From Bedellia somnulentella (lineage: Eukaryota > Arthropoda > Insecta > Lepidoptera > Bedelliidae): a DNA stretch of 64,000 bases. Location: contig OY755178.1 in assembly GCA_963576735.1 (NCBI GenBank), positions 12,028,001 through 12,092,000 of the forward strand. Reading direction: 5' to 3'. Numbering within the stretch: position 1 is the first letter of the stretch; every line of letters begins with the position of its first letter. Below are positions 11,637-20,949 of the stretch, one piece after another. The position numbers and the translations under genes were made by a program. The notes beneath the pieces are model-generated. The model saw only the letters and a program-made list of their open reading frames with translations. It searched no databases and was not told the DNA's origin.

Positions 11637-12210
11637 GCTAATCGTCCTTATGTACATATACTCATTTCACAAAATGGGGGAAAAGATTGTAAAACAGAAA
11701 ACAGTTGGTACCAACAAAAGATGGTTGGTGGTAGTCGGTACCAACTATCTTAAGTGATTGTGATAACTTATACCTTTAGTCACTTCGTACGAAATCCGCA
11801 GGAATAAATGCGCAAGTGCTATTCTAAGCCGTTTCGTAATCGTTTAATTGTCTTTTATGACACCCTCGAGAAGAGATAATGTATTTCTGTTCTGCACTGA
11901 AAAGACAAGGCATCATTTTTCATAAACTATTTCTTTACCCTCCTTGAAAATTCTAGCTAAAGTCGTTTTTCTTGCTGATTTACAATAATCGACATTTTAT
12001 GTCCTCTTATGAATATAGGGCACTTGTCTCGTTATAAGTTTCTTATATTCGCAGCTTCAGCGAATACACTTTCTTGAGAGTTACAAATATTATACTTTCT
12101 GAAGTTAAATAAGGAGTTAGTAAATATGAAAAATAAGTTTTTAGATGAATTGATACGGAAATCGTTTGGAGGTTGTATTTTTATAATAAACCAATAATTA
12201 TGGTTTTTTT
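11637..12210. other. Non-coding, nothing recognised
   Basis: AT-rich sequence with no supported feature. Confidence 0.4.
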
Positions 12211-12440
12211 GCTGCGTAGTGTCGGCTTAGAATAGCACTACCCTCTCTAAGTAAAAGGCGACTAACGGTATTGGGGCTTTTAAGGGATTTTTGGGCGATG
12301 CGGTTGGAGATCCATCACCAAAAACCTTTATTTCACCATCTTTTCCCCACGCAGCTTCCAAAGGTGGCTGAGGAATTTCCAATTCCTTAGCTCTGGCTAC
12401 CCCTTCAAAGGATTTATAGCCGTGAGTATATGTATGTATG
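12211..12440 (+). repeat. SINE-A, near full length
   Basis: It begins GCTGCGTAGTGTCGGCTTAG. It contains the box B-like GCGGTTGGAGATCC and GGTGGCTGAGGAATTTCC, and ends TAGCCGTGAGTATATGTATG. Confidence 0.85.
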
Positions 12441-12469
12441 TTTTTTTTTTATCATTAACTACCTTCATG

Positions 12470-12566
12470 TAATTCCAATATACTTCAACTTCCAAATGTG
12501 GCTAAGGAGGTTCTAGCTTCGAAATTCTGGCTACCCCTTTTAGGGATTATGGCCTTGAATATACAT
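12470..12566 (+). repeat. SINE-A 3' half
   Basis: It starts at ACTTCAACTTCCAAATGTGG and ends ATGGCCTTGAATATAC. It directly precedes the mariner end. Confidence 0.65.
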
Positions 12567-13895
12567 TCTGTGTACTAAGTATCGGGAATTTGTCAATAAA
12601 ACAAAAAATACAAATTATTCATCTAAATTTATTTTATCGCCTTCAAAGTAGGCCCCATCGCTTGCAATACAACATCTCCACCGCTTCACCCAGTCTTCCA
12701 TACATTTTTCATAGGCTATTTGCGGTATGGCCTTTAGCTCGTTCAGCGCATTTTCTTTTATGGCTTCTATCGACTCAAAAGGTTTTCCTCGAAGTGGTAA
12801 TTTTAACTTGGGAAATAAAAAAAAGTCAGACGGAGCCATATCAGGTGAATACGGTGCTTGATCGAGAACTTTTGTTGAATTTTTCGCTAAAAACTCTTTC
12901 ACTATAATGGCTGTGTGTGATGATGCATTATCATGGTGCAGCATCCATGAGTTGTGTTGCCACAAATCTGGACGTTTTCGGCGGATACTCTCACGCAAAC
13001 GCTTCATATTTGCCTAAATAATATTCTTTATTCACTGTTTCTCCCTCTGGAAGGAATTCGGAGTGAACCACACCACGGTAGTCAAAAAAAACTGTCAGCA
13101 TCACCTTGATTTTGGAGCGACTTTGCCGCGGTTTTTTGGGTTTCGGCTCGTTTTCGAGACGCCATTCTGAAGACTGTTGGCTTGTTTGCATGTCGTACTC
13201 ATAAACCTATGTCTCGTCGCCAGTTTATATACGTTTCATAAAGGTCGGATCCGTAGAAGCTCGGGAAACCATGTCTTCAGCGACATGTTTTCGCTGCGCT
13301 TTTTGAACAAAATTGAGCTCTTTTGGAACTAGTCGAGCGGCGACGCGTTTCACGCCTAAAATGTCAATGACAATGATGTGGACAGACTTAAAAGATATGT
13401 TCACCTCACAAGCCAACTCTCTCAGACTCATACGTCGATTTTCGAGCACTAGCTTCTTGATTCTGTCGATGTTTTCTTTAGTCGTAGCGGTTGAAGGTCT
13501 ACCAGAACGAGGCAAGTCTACTACTACTTCTCGGCCTTCTTTAAAAGCCTTATACCATTCATAAGCCCTTGTTTTCGATAAACACGATTCGCCGTAGGTA
13601 TTTCGCAACATTTTTCGTGATTCACCACATGAAATATCATTCGAAACACAAAATTTAAGGCACACTCTTTGTTCAACAATATTTTCCATTGTGAAAATCG
13701 CCGAGGACTCAAAACTATGACCAACAAAAAATGTATTTTAAAACAAATTAAATGACAGATCCCGCTCAAATTTTGCGCGCTAAATCAGTACAGTGCTGCC
13801 AACATGCAGTAAAAAATTTGAACGACCTCTTTTACGCGGGTCTTTTTATTGACATAGTAGTATACTACTCTGTGTAAAAAGTATCGGGAGTACAG
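12567..13895 (-). mobile_element. mariner element, copy 1 (inactive)
   Basis: Transposase sense is minus. TTGTCAATAAAAC at 12591-12603 and the reverse TTTTATTGACA near 13848 mark the inverted ends. 21-bp near-identical direct sequences (TCTGTGTA..AAGTATCGGGA) lie at 12567 and 13871. Gene remnants are described separately. Copy 2 at 16322 is nearly identical in the shared parts, so both come from one recent source. Confidence 0.88.
12615..13689 (-). pseudogene. mariner transposase pseudogene (copy 1)
   Basis: The frame opens at ATG 13689 with an N-terminal helix-turn-helix region (SKTRAYEWYKAFKEGREVVV, then RSGRPSTATTKENIDRIKKL). It is interrupted by stops where copy 2 reads IITGDETW: an in-frame TAA near 13225 and TGG changed to TAG just after it. 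It reopens through SEWRLENEPKPKKPRQSRSK, then loses frame near 13000 (LGKYEAFA in place of LGVMKRL). It continues to the C-terminus with WMLHHDNASSHTA and YSPDMAPSDFFLF. The full protein would be about 345 residues, normal for mariner. The element cannot make its own transposase. Confidence 0.92.
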
Positions 13896-14209
13896 ATCCA
13901 CAATCTTTTCTTGGCCGGCGGCGACTACTGGTATACTGTCGCCATTTTGAAATTTCGGCCTGTCATTGTCAGTTAGTTCTTAACTAAATAAAAATTAAAG
14001 GGTGACCTACGTATATAATAAATTATCACTTTCATTAATATTTTTTGTAGTGGAAACTTTTTTTCAAAGACAATTATTTTTATGCTGTATCTTTGCTTAT
14101 TGATAAACGCTTTTATTTCCAGTATTCAATATAAAAATTTATGAAAATTATTATTTATTTTGTTAAATTTTATATAAGTAGGCTAACACTGTCCGAAAAG
14201 TTGTGCGCT
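13896..14209. other. Non-coding flank of mariner copy 1
   Basis: The segment next to the element (CAGATCCACAATCTTTTCTT, then GGCCGG) is the reverse complement of the flank of mariner copy 2 at 16297-16321. The rest is not recognised. Confidence 0.5.
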
Positions 14210-14340
14210 CATCTATAGTCATGCGGTGCGGGTTACGGGAAGTGGAGAAATGCTCCCGAATAAGATTTCACTTCGTATAAACTGATGCGTGGGTTCTAAT
14301 CCTAATGCGGGGATGTAACAATGTGTCATTTCTTAAGTCA
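14210..14340 (+). repeat. Degenerate SINE-B-like head
   Basis: The box B-like GTGGGTTCTAATCCTAATGC is followed by ATGTGTCATTTCTTAAGTCA, similar to the SINE-B head-body junction. Confidence 0.4.
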
Positions 14341-14375
14341 TAACTGTCTGACATATATATAAAAATACAAGGCAA

Positions 14376-14757
14376 ATACGACGTGATAGCTTAATGGGTA
14401 GAACACCGGTTAACGTGCAAGCGGCTAGAGTTCAAATCCCGGATCGGGCCTACACCAATTTGTCTTTTCTAAAGACATATGTGTGGTAAATTTATCACGG
14501 TTGTTAACGGTGAGGGAAAAAATCGTGAGGAAACCCATGTGGGTGGCCATGTGGCTGAGTTGTAATTAGTCGCGTGATAGTGTATTCGTACAAAACGGCG
14601 ATAGGCCTGCCCCCTATCACGTGAGTACACTGTCCATGCAAAACGTGGGTACTCTGAACACCAGGTGAAAAAGCACGTGATGTTCAGAAGTATTAGTACC
14701 TCTGCCAAACCCCTTCGGGGGTATTCGGCGTGAACGTTTATGTTATGTTATATGTTA
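14376..14757 (+). repeat. SINE-B, full length
   Basis: This is the best complete copy. The tRNA-like head has GTGATAGCTTAATGGGTAGA (box A) and GAGTTCAAATCCCGGATCGG (box B). The body follows from CCTACACCAATTTGTC through CGATAGGCCTGCCCCCTATC to CCCTTCGGGGGTATTCGGC, with the tail GTTTATGTTATGTTATATG. The family is therefore a tRNA-derived, RNA polymerase III-type SINE. Confidence 0.9.
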
Positions 14758-14984
14758 AAAGGCTGTTAACAGCAATAAAAAAGTGCCCATAAATTCACTG
14801 ACCCAGCAAAATGAATGACCCAAACGATATCTGATGTTTAGAATTATTTTTTCTGTGCCACCTTTTTGGGGGATCTATGTGTAAATATGAAATGTAAAAG
14901 ACAGTACACGACAAGGTAAGCCTCTGATTTACAGGATGAAAAAAATGATTTTATGTAGTTACCCACTTATTAACTCTGAGTGTC

Positions 14985-15110
14985 ACAAGTAACAAATCCT
15001 TGAGTATAAAATAATGAGTTTGCAGAGAAGTACAATTGGCAGTGTTATCGCTAAAAGCGATCTCTTCTAGACGATATTTGGGAGGTAAGATAAGCAACAC
15101 AGTCATTCGG
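14985..15110 (-). repeat. Repeat-D copy (LINE 3'-end-like)
   Basis: It contains GAAGTACAATTGGCAGTGTT and ATCGCTAAAAGCGATCTCTT, with an internal hairpin (ATCGCT/AGCGAT). It shares these with copies at 22160 and 48640. The orientation is inferred from the AATAAAG-type end on the left in the other copies. Confidence 0.6.
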
Positions 15111-15196
15111 GTAGACATACCAGACAAGGGCAAAAATAAATAAATATAATTAGCGTACATTAAAACGAACTTGTTTACTTACAATAATAGTATTAC

Positions 15197-15448
15197 ATGC
15201 ATACATACATATACTCACGGCTGTAAATCCCTAGAAGGGGTAGCCAGAGCTAAGGAATTAGAAACTCCTCAGCCACTTTTGGAAAGTTGAGTGGGGTAAA
15301 GATGGTAAAATAAAGGTTATTGGTGATGGGTCTCCAACCGCATCGCCCAAAAATCTCTTAAAAGCCCCAATACCGTTAGTCGCCTCTTACGTACATCCAC
15401 CGGCAGAAATGGGGTAGTGCTATTCTAAGCCGACACTACATAGCAACT
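15197..15448 (-). repeat. SINE-A, full length
   Basis: The reverse tail CATACATACATATACTCACG at the left runs to AGCCGACACTACATAGCA at the right. Confidence 0.9.
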
Positions 15449-15473
15449 AGTTATGAATGAAATGAATATTATA

Positions 15474-16179
15474 CAGGGTGATTTCGGGGTCGTGATCCCA
15501 ACCATTTCTTTCAGACTCAGTAAATGATTGCGATGCTACCTGTATTAATTTTAATTGAAACAAAGATGATTCGCTATTCACTTATTTTTATTTACTGACT
15601 CTAAATGCGTGGTCACCCTACTTTTTATATTACACCTTTTTCAAAAACAAACTCTTTGTTAGAATACTTAATAATTTATGAGTAATAATGTGACAACACG
15701 TCAAAGTCAATAAACGATAACAATAAATAATAACGAAACAAAGATTTAAAATAAAATAAATAAATTAAGCCACCGCCGTACCCATTTTCTAATATCGAGC
15801 GATCAGATATGGTAATGTTTTACTATCAAACACACAACACTACCAGAGCAAGTGAGATGTTTCATCAGCGACATCCCAATTTGCCATTACCAACTAGACG
15901 TAGGTACGTACCATCGCAGTAGGCATCGAAGAAATGTCTTATCTGTCTATCAATATCGTCATATCAATTGCAACTACTGCAACGATTGCTAAGACCATGC
16001 ACTTGACAAAAAATTTCTTGGGAAATAGTAGGGTGACCATGATCTCGAACAGTCGCAGTTTTTTTTTTTTGTAAACTTAAATAAGTCGCTGGTGTACTGT
16101 TAGTCCTAACCTATCGTGATACTTAGGAGAAAGTAAGTTAAATGCTTCTTTCTTGCTCCACGACCCCGTAATCACCCTG
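15474..16179. mobile_element. CAGGGTG-ended MITE with TA-type target
   Basis: The ends CAGGGTGATTTCGGGGTCGT and its inverse (reading CAGGGTGATTACGGGGTCGT) match at 19 of the first 20 bases. TATA is present on both sides. Inside, GGTCACCCTAC and GTAGGGTGACC form a second inverted pair. There is no transposase, so it is non-autonomous. It lies between the two mariner copies. Confidence 0.8.
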
Positions 16180-16321
16180 TATAATTTGTTTTATTAAGAC
16201 ATTTCAATACTGTATGATGTAAAATTATTTCCCTTATAATGGTTAATTTTTATTTACTGGCAATACTAATATCGATGACAGCGACGCCATTACCGGCCAA
16301 GATAAGATTGTGGATCTGTAT

Positions 16322-17420
16322 TTACAATGGAAAAATGATATTTCATATTTCATGTGGTGAATCACTAAAAATGTTGCGAAATACCTACGGCGAATCGTGT
16401 ATATCGAGAACAAGGGCTTATGAATGGTATAAGGCTTTTAAAGAAGGCCGAGAAGTAGTAGTAGACTTGCCTCGTTTTGGTAGACCTTCAACCGCTACCA
16501 CCAAAGAAAACATCGACAGAATCAAGAAGCTAGTGCTCGAAAATCGACGTATGAGTCTTAGATAGTTGGCTTGTGAAGTGAACATATCTTTTAAGTCCGT
16601 CCACAACATTCTCATTGACATTTTAGGCATGAAACGCGTCGCCGCTAGACTATTTCCAAAAGAGCTCAATTTTGTTCAAAAAGCGCAGCGAAATCATGTC
16701 GCTGAAGACATGGTTTCCCAAGCTTCTACGGATCCGACCTTTATGAAACGTATAATAACTGGCGACGAGACATGGGTTTATGAGTACGACTTGCAAACAA
16801 GCCAACAGTCTTCAGAATGGCGTCTCGAAAACGAGCCGAAACCCAAAAAACCGCGGCAAAGTCGCTCCAAAATCAAGTTGATGCAGACAGTTTTTTTTGA
16901 CTACCGTGGTGTGATTCACTCCGAATTCCTTTCAGAGGGAGAAACAGTGAATAAAGAATATTATTTAGGCGTCATGAAGCGTTTGCGTGAGAGTATCCGC
17001 CGAAAACGTCCAGATTTGTGGCAACACAACTCATGGATGCTGCACCATGATAATGCATCATCACACACAGCCATTATAGTGAAAGAGTTTTTAGCGAAAA
17101 ATTCAACAAAAGTTCTCGATCAAGCACCGTATTCACCTGATATGGCTCCGTCTGACTTTTTTTTATTTCCCAAGTTAAAATTACCACTTCGAGGAAAACC
17201 TTTTGAGTCGATAGAAGCCATAAAAGAAAATGCGCTGAACGAGCTAAAGGCCATACCGCAAATAGCCTATGAAAAATGTATGGAAGACTGGGTGAAGCGG
17301 TGGAGATGTTGTATTGCAAGCGATGGGGCCTACTTTGAAGGCGATAAAATAAATTTAGATGAATAATTTGTATTTTTTGTTTTATTGACAAATTTCCGAT
17401 ACTTAGAACACCGAATGTAT
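16322..17420 (+). mobile_element. mariner element, copy 2 (5' deleted)
   Basis: Plus orientation. The right end has TTTATTGACAAATTTCCGAT. The left end lacks the terminal region and 5' UTR seen in copy 1: genomic GGATCTGTA runs almost straight into ACAATGGAAAA. It lies inverted relative to copy 1, 2.4 kb away. Confidence 0.85.
16328..17366 (+). pseudogene. mariner transposase pseudogene (copy 2), catalytic part open
   Basis: The start ATGGAAAA is followed by a deletion and frame change, then ISCGESLKMLRNTYGES. A TAG at 16563-16565 replaces the Glu codon read in copy 1. From there 266 codons stay open to the stop after KINLDE. The catalytic triad is visible: Asp in TGDETW (16764), Asp in HHDNASSH (17049) and Asp in SDFF (17154). 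That leaves 34 residues between the last two, the D,D34D of mariner. The DNA-binding domain is broken, so no full transposase is made, although the C-terminal domain looks conserved. Confidence 0.92.
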
Positions 17421-17510
17421 ATGTGTGTATAGAATTACAAACCTTTTTGTTGTATTGTTTTTCTTCCACTCTTTTTAAAGTCCACGTCAACTCAACATCA
17501 AGCAAACTGC

Positions 17511-17575
17511 ATGGATGGTCTAGCGGTAAAGCGTTCGGCTTCATATCCGGAGTCTCGGGTTCAGTGCTCGGAGGG
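17511..17575 (+). repeat. tRNA-Glu-like sequence (degenerate)
   Basis: ATGGTCTAGCGGTAAAGCG and CTCGGGTTCAGTGCTCGG resemble boxes A and B of a tRNA-Glu-like molecule. The T-loop lacks TTCGA, and the ends do not pair as an acceptor stem. It is probably a SINE head or pseudogene. Confidence 0.35.
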
Positions 17576-18784
17576 TAAACTCACAAATTTAATTTATAAT
17601 ATTTGACCCAGTTTATAAGGATATTGTTGGTTCGAATGAAAATAATTCATAGTTTTAGAATATTTCTATGATTTTTTGTTGTTTCGATGTTTCGTTTGTT
17701 TCGATTCGATGATGTTACAGAGTTGTTTATTGCAGCGCTAACCACCTATTTTTGGGACGATAGATGTGTGTATTTGTGAGTATATTTGTCTATAAAATAA
17801 AAATGAAATAAAAATAAAATAAAATGCATTTATTTACAAGAAACATGAGTAGAATTTTATGTATATGTTTTGTAAAGCAATTAATATTAATATTAATTAA
17901 TATTAAATCGCACTTGGCAATATATCGGAAGAGGTGGATATATTTGCGTGTTCTTGGTGTGACTTCCAATGTGCTGCACTAAAGTATTTATGTTATAATA
18001 AGGTGTAGAAATAAATAATAAGTTAAAATAAGTATAATATCATGTGAAATGTAATCGCTTTAGGTATAACCTGTAAAGATTTCATTTTTGTTAAATAAAT
18101 AAATAAATAAATATATGGTTTCTCTCTACCTTTATATTTACAACATAAACTTTACAAAAAATTTCACTATACTTTCCTATAGGCAGAGTTAATACAAAGG
18201 AAAGATAGATTGAATATAAATAGCTCAGTACCCTTAGTCGCTTTCTGTGACTGACCAAAGGAAGATATCGTATACTGCCACAATACACACCACATTGAAA
18301 ACAGTATGTAAATTAGTAACCGTATTAATCGCAGCCAGTATTCTTATAAACCTATCAAGGGAAAATCATGAGGATGGCTATCTTTCAGGCTTTGTGACGG
18401 TTCCAATCTGAATGGAGTCAAATGAATTAGGTCGACTTAATCTCTGAAGTTAATGGTGATAAAAGGGTCGGTCATCCCAAACGCCCGTCCCTGCTTGTAA
18501 ATTAATTATAAAGCTTGTATTCATGGTTTTCATTAATAAATTGATTCGTACAACGATTTACTGCCAACATTTGCATTTCTTTTTAAAATGATACAGAGCG
18601 AGTAAACTTCTAAGTGACCTTAAACGAAACATCAACAGAAATTAACGTTTTTATACCTAGTTATATTTTTTGAAAACGTGGGGTAAAGTTCAAATGAAAA
18701 CCTACAAAACATAATGTACTATCAATTGCCACTTTGTATGATCCTGCTAAACCTTTTGTAATTTAGTTAGTTTTATTTTTATTT
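17576..18784. other. Non-coding, simple repeats only
   Basis: AATAAAA-rich runs lie near 17800-17825 and an AAAT run near 18093-18115. Nothing codes. Confidence 0.4.
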
Positions 18785-18965
18785 AAACCAGATTTTTGTT
18801 TCTTTTTCTCTCTTAATTAAGACTTGTATTATTTGTTGTGTATTTTAAATGTGTTCCCTAGATTCATGCGATACAGGCAATGCCTAGTGCGTGAATCATT
18901 GTAAATTCCAATGTAATGTGTTTTTCTAGTAATAAATGTCTTGTGTCTTATTTTGTCTCTCAAAC
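18785..18965 (+). repeat. Possible LINE 3' end
   Basis: T-rich sequence ends in TAGTAATAAATGTCTTGTGT, a pattern like insect LINE 3' UTRs. This is not proven, since no second copy is in the window. Confidence 0.3.
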
Positions 18966-19109
18966 TTCAATCTTGTAATACATGCCCCTTTATTCTATAT
19001 GCTACGGACACTTGCGATTTTTGAGCACATTCTCAAGATGATCTAAATGTACCTTCCGTAGTCGTATTCTACTGCTAAGCCGTAATTTATGTAGGCTCTA
19101 CTCAGGACC

Positions 19110-19318
19110 CGAACTTCAGGAACCAAGGAATTAGAAATTCCTCAGCCACTTTTGGAAAGTTGAGTGGGGAAAAGATGGTGAGATTACGGTTGTGGGTGAT
19201 GGGTCTCCAACCGCATCGCCCAAAAATCCCTCAAAAGCCCCAACACCGTTAGTCGCCTCTTACGTACACCCACCGGAAGAAATGGGGTAGTGCTATTCTA
19301 AGCCGACACTACACAGCA
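19110..19318 (-). repeat. SINE-A lacking its 3' tail
   Basis: It runs from CCAAGGAATTAGAAATTCCT to CTAAGCCGACACTACACAGC. The tail side is truncated. Confidence 0.85.
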
Positions 19319-19324
19319 GTGTAG

Positions 19325-19440
19325 TGATGGGGCTTTGTGGGGATAATATTGATAAATAGGGATTAAGAATGGTCGGCAATGGTTCTGCAGCCAGATAGCC
19401 CAAAAAAACACTTCGAAAGCCCTCATACCCAAATTTGCAT
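19325..19440 (-). repeat. Diverged SINE-A piece
   Basis: GGTCGGCAATGGTTCTGCAG and AAAGCCCTCATACCC match the SINE-A middle with many changes. Confidence 0.45.
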
Positions 19441-19539
19441 TACTGTAATAACAATGATTATGCACAGTATTTTGTAATCAGGTGTTATTTGTCATTATCA
19501 TTACCACCTGCTTGGAACCCGATCATAAGCACTATTCTA

Positions 19540-19583
19540 AGCCGTCTAGGTAGTGCTATTCTAAGCCGACACTACACAGCACT
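19540..19583 (-). repeat. Two partial SINE-A heads in tandem
   Basis: CACTATTCTAAGCCGTC is followed by GTGCTATTCTAAGCCGACAC, so the head is present one and a half times. Confidence 0.6.
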
Positions 19584-19699
19584 ATCACTTAATGTGATGC
19601 CATAATTTGTTTAAAGATAACAACCCAAAGAAAAACATTTGAAAACATTTAGCCTTATTACGGCCTCACGGCCATATTACCAAATAAAATAAGCCATAC

Positions 19700-19840
19700 T
19701 TTTAAAGTCAAATATTCCTCAGTTGTTTATGCAAGTTGTTTAAAAATATATGGTTAAATAAAACATAGTGGGGTATAGGACTACCACGTAATCAGCCAAA
19801 AAATATATTAAAACCCCACTTTTTTACCCTAAAACCAAAG
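19700..19840 (-). repeat. Strongly diverged SINE-A
   Basis: ATTCCTCAGTTGTTTATGC and GTATAGGACTACCACGTAAT, with AAACCCCAC, keep the order of SINE-A motifs only. Confidence 0.3.
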
Positions 19841-20384
19841 CCATTTTTTTTAAAACAACCTTATTGATTCATAAAGAAGCATTAAAAAATAAAATACGAT
19901 TATTTCAACATTTTTAATAAATAACCATTTTTATATAATGCTATTACTTAAATCACAGAAACATTTCTCTCTAGACACAAATCCCCGACTTCTACTTCAA
20001 TATTCATTTCCCGTGTTCCAAGTATTCAGTGTTGTTTGCAATTTTACAAAATTGCAATGGAATCCTCTCAGCAGTTTTTCTATTAACTTAACTCAGAGCT
20101 GTGTGTCACTTGTCACCACTATTGAAGGAACTGACGCTGGAAAGAAAGAAGACTTAAGATTTTATTTCAATTAATTAGATTTTCTTAGGGTTTGAAGTTA
20201 ATTTGTAGAGGTGGCAAAGGTACTACGTATAATTTTCGGCAGCAGTCCATAGTTTAACACGTGGGTCTCGTTGCCTAAATAAATAAATTTATTATTATTA
20301 TATATTATTATTACTATTATTATAGTACTATATTTTTCTGGGCTAAGACGTGATAGGGAGCAAGCTTTATGTAACTTAATACGA
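19841..20384. other. Non-coding, nothing recognised
   Basis: A 78-codon frame has no recognisable domain. A TAT/ATT-rich run lies near 20282-20330. Confidence 0.4.
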
Positions 20385-20485
20385 ATACATCCATACATAT
20401 ACTCACGCCGTTAATTCCCATTGGGGAAGGCAGAGACTATCGATCGCCACTTCGTACGATCCTGGCAAACCTCTCTTGCTTTTCT
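20385..20485 (-). repeat. LINE-T 3' fragment
   Basis: The reverse tail CCATACATATACTCACGCCG leads into GGCAGAGACTATCGATCGCC and CGTACGATCCTGGCAAACC. Confidence 0.8.
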
Positions 20486-20778
20486 CTTTATTACGAATAG
20501 TTTCAATAGTCAGTATATTATAATTCAATTCAATTCCAAACATTATTATTTCATGAAAACAGGGCTGATCGATTTGTATGTATGTAAAATGACTGAAGAA
20601 AAACTTTTTGTCGAACTTTAACGCATTTTATAAATTATTAAATAAAAGTTAATTCGAACTCGAAATAAAATATCTCTTAAATGAAACAATTTACGTAGTT
20701 GACAAAGTATACACTAAAATTTGTAGCCAGTATGTTCGCTTAAGCCATTAAACCAAAGTTAGAACAAAATGAACTGAT
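20486..20778 (-). other. 3' flank / probable 3' UTR of the SLC26 gene
   Basis: No further conserved coding sequence is visible to the left of the stop. AATAAA on the minus strand is first seen near 20488-20492, at the edge of a LINE-T fragment. It could serve as the poly(A) signal. This is an inference from position only. Confidence 0.35.
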
Positions 20779-20949
20779 TTAAAAACTAAAATACTTACTG
20801 CTTTTTTCAACAATAATAGCCGCTAATTCCGCTCGAGACTCAACAAAAATAGGAGTTACTAAAACGGAACTCAATTGTATTCTTAACGTAGGCTTTGCGT
20901 TATACCAAATAATAGAGCCTGGCCATTCTTTTGATAGCATTTTAAAGCT
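20779..20949 (-). CDS. SLC26A11: SLC26 transporter last coding exon 10 (residues 561-616)
   Basis: The acceptor CTTTCAG precedes AGCTTTAAAATG. The exon completes the STAS domain (SFKMLSKEWPGSIIWYNAKP, then VTPIFVESRAELAAIIVEKS) and stops at TAA 20781-20779. A perfect donor-like AGCA|GTAAGT at 20799 lies seven codons before that stop. Either it is unused, or the true C-terminus comes from another exon further left that I could not find. Confidence 0.8.
   Translation of the reverse strand, partial: SFKMLSKEWPGSIIWYNAKPTLRIQLSSVLVTPIFVESRAELAAIIVEKSSKYFSF

Noticed and set aside
12590..12907. Plus-strand open frame of 105 codons, and the similar frame 13313-13564
   Set aside because: They are shadows of the mariner transposase read on the minus strand. 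The same frames recur antisense in copy 2.
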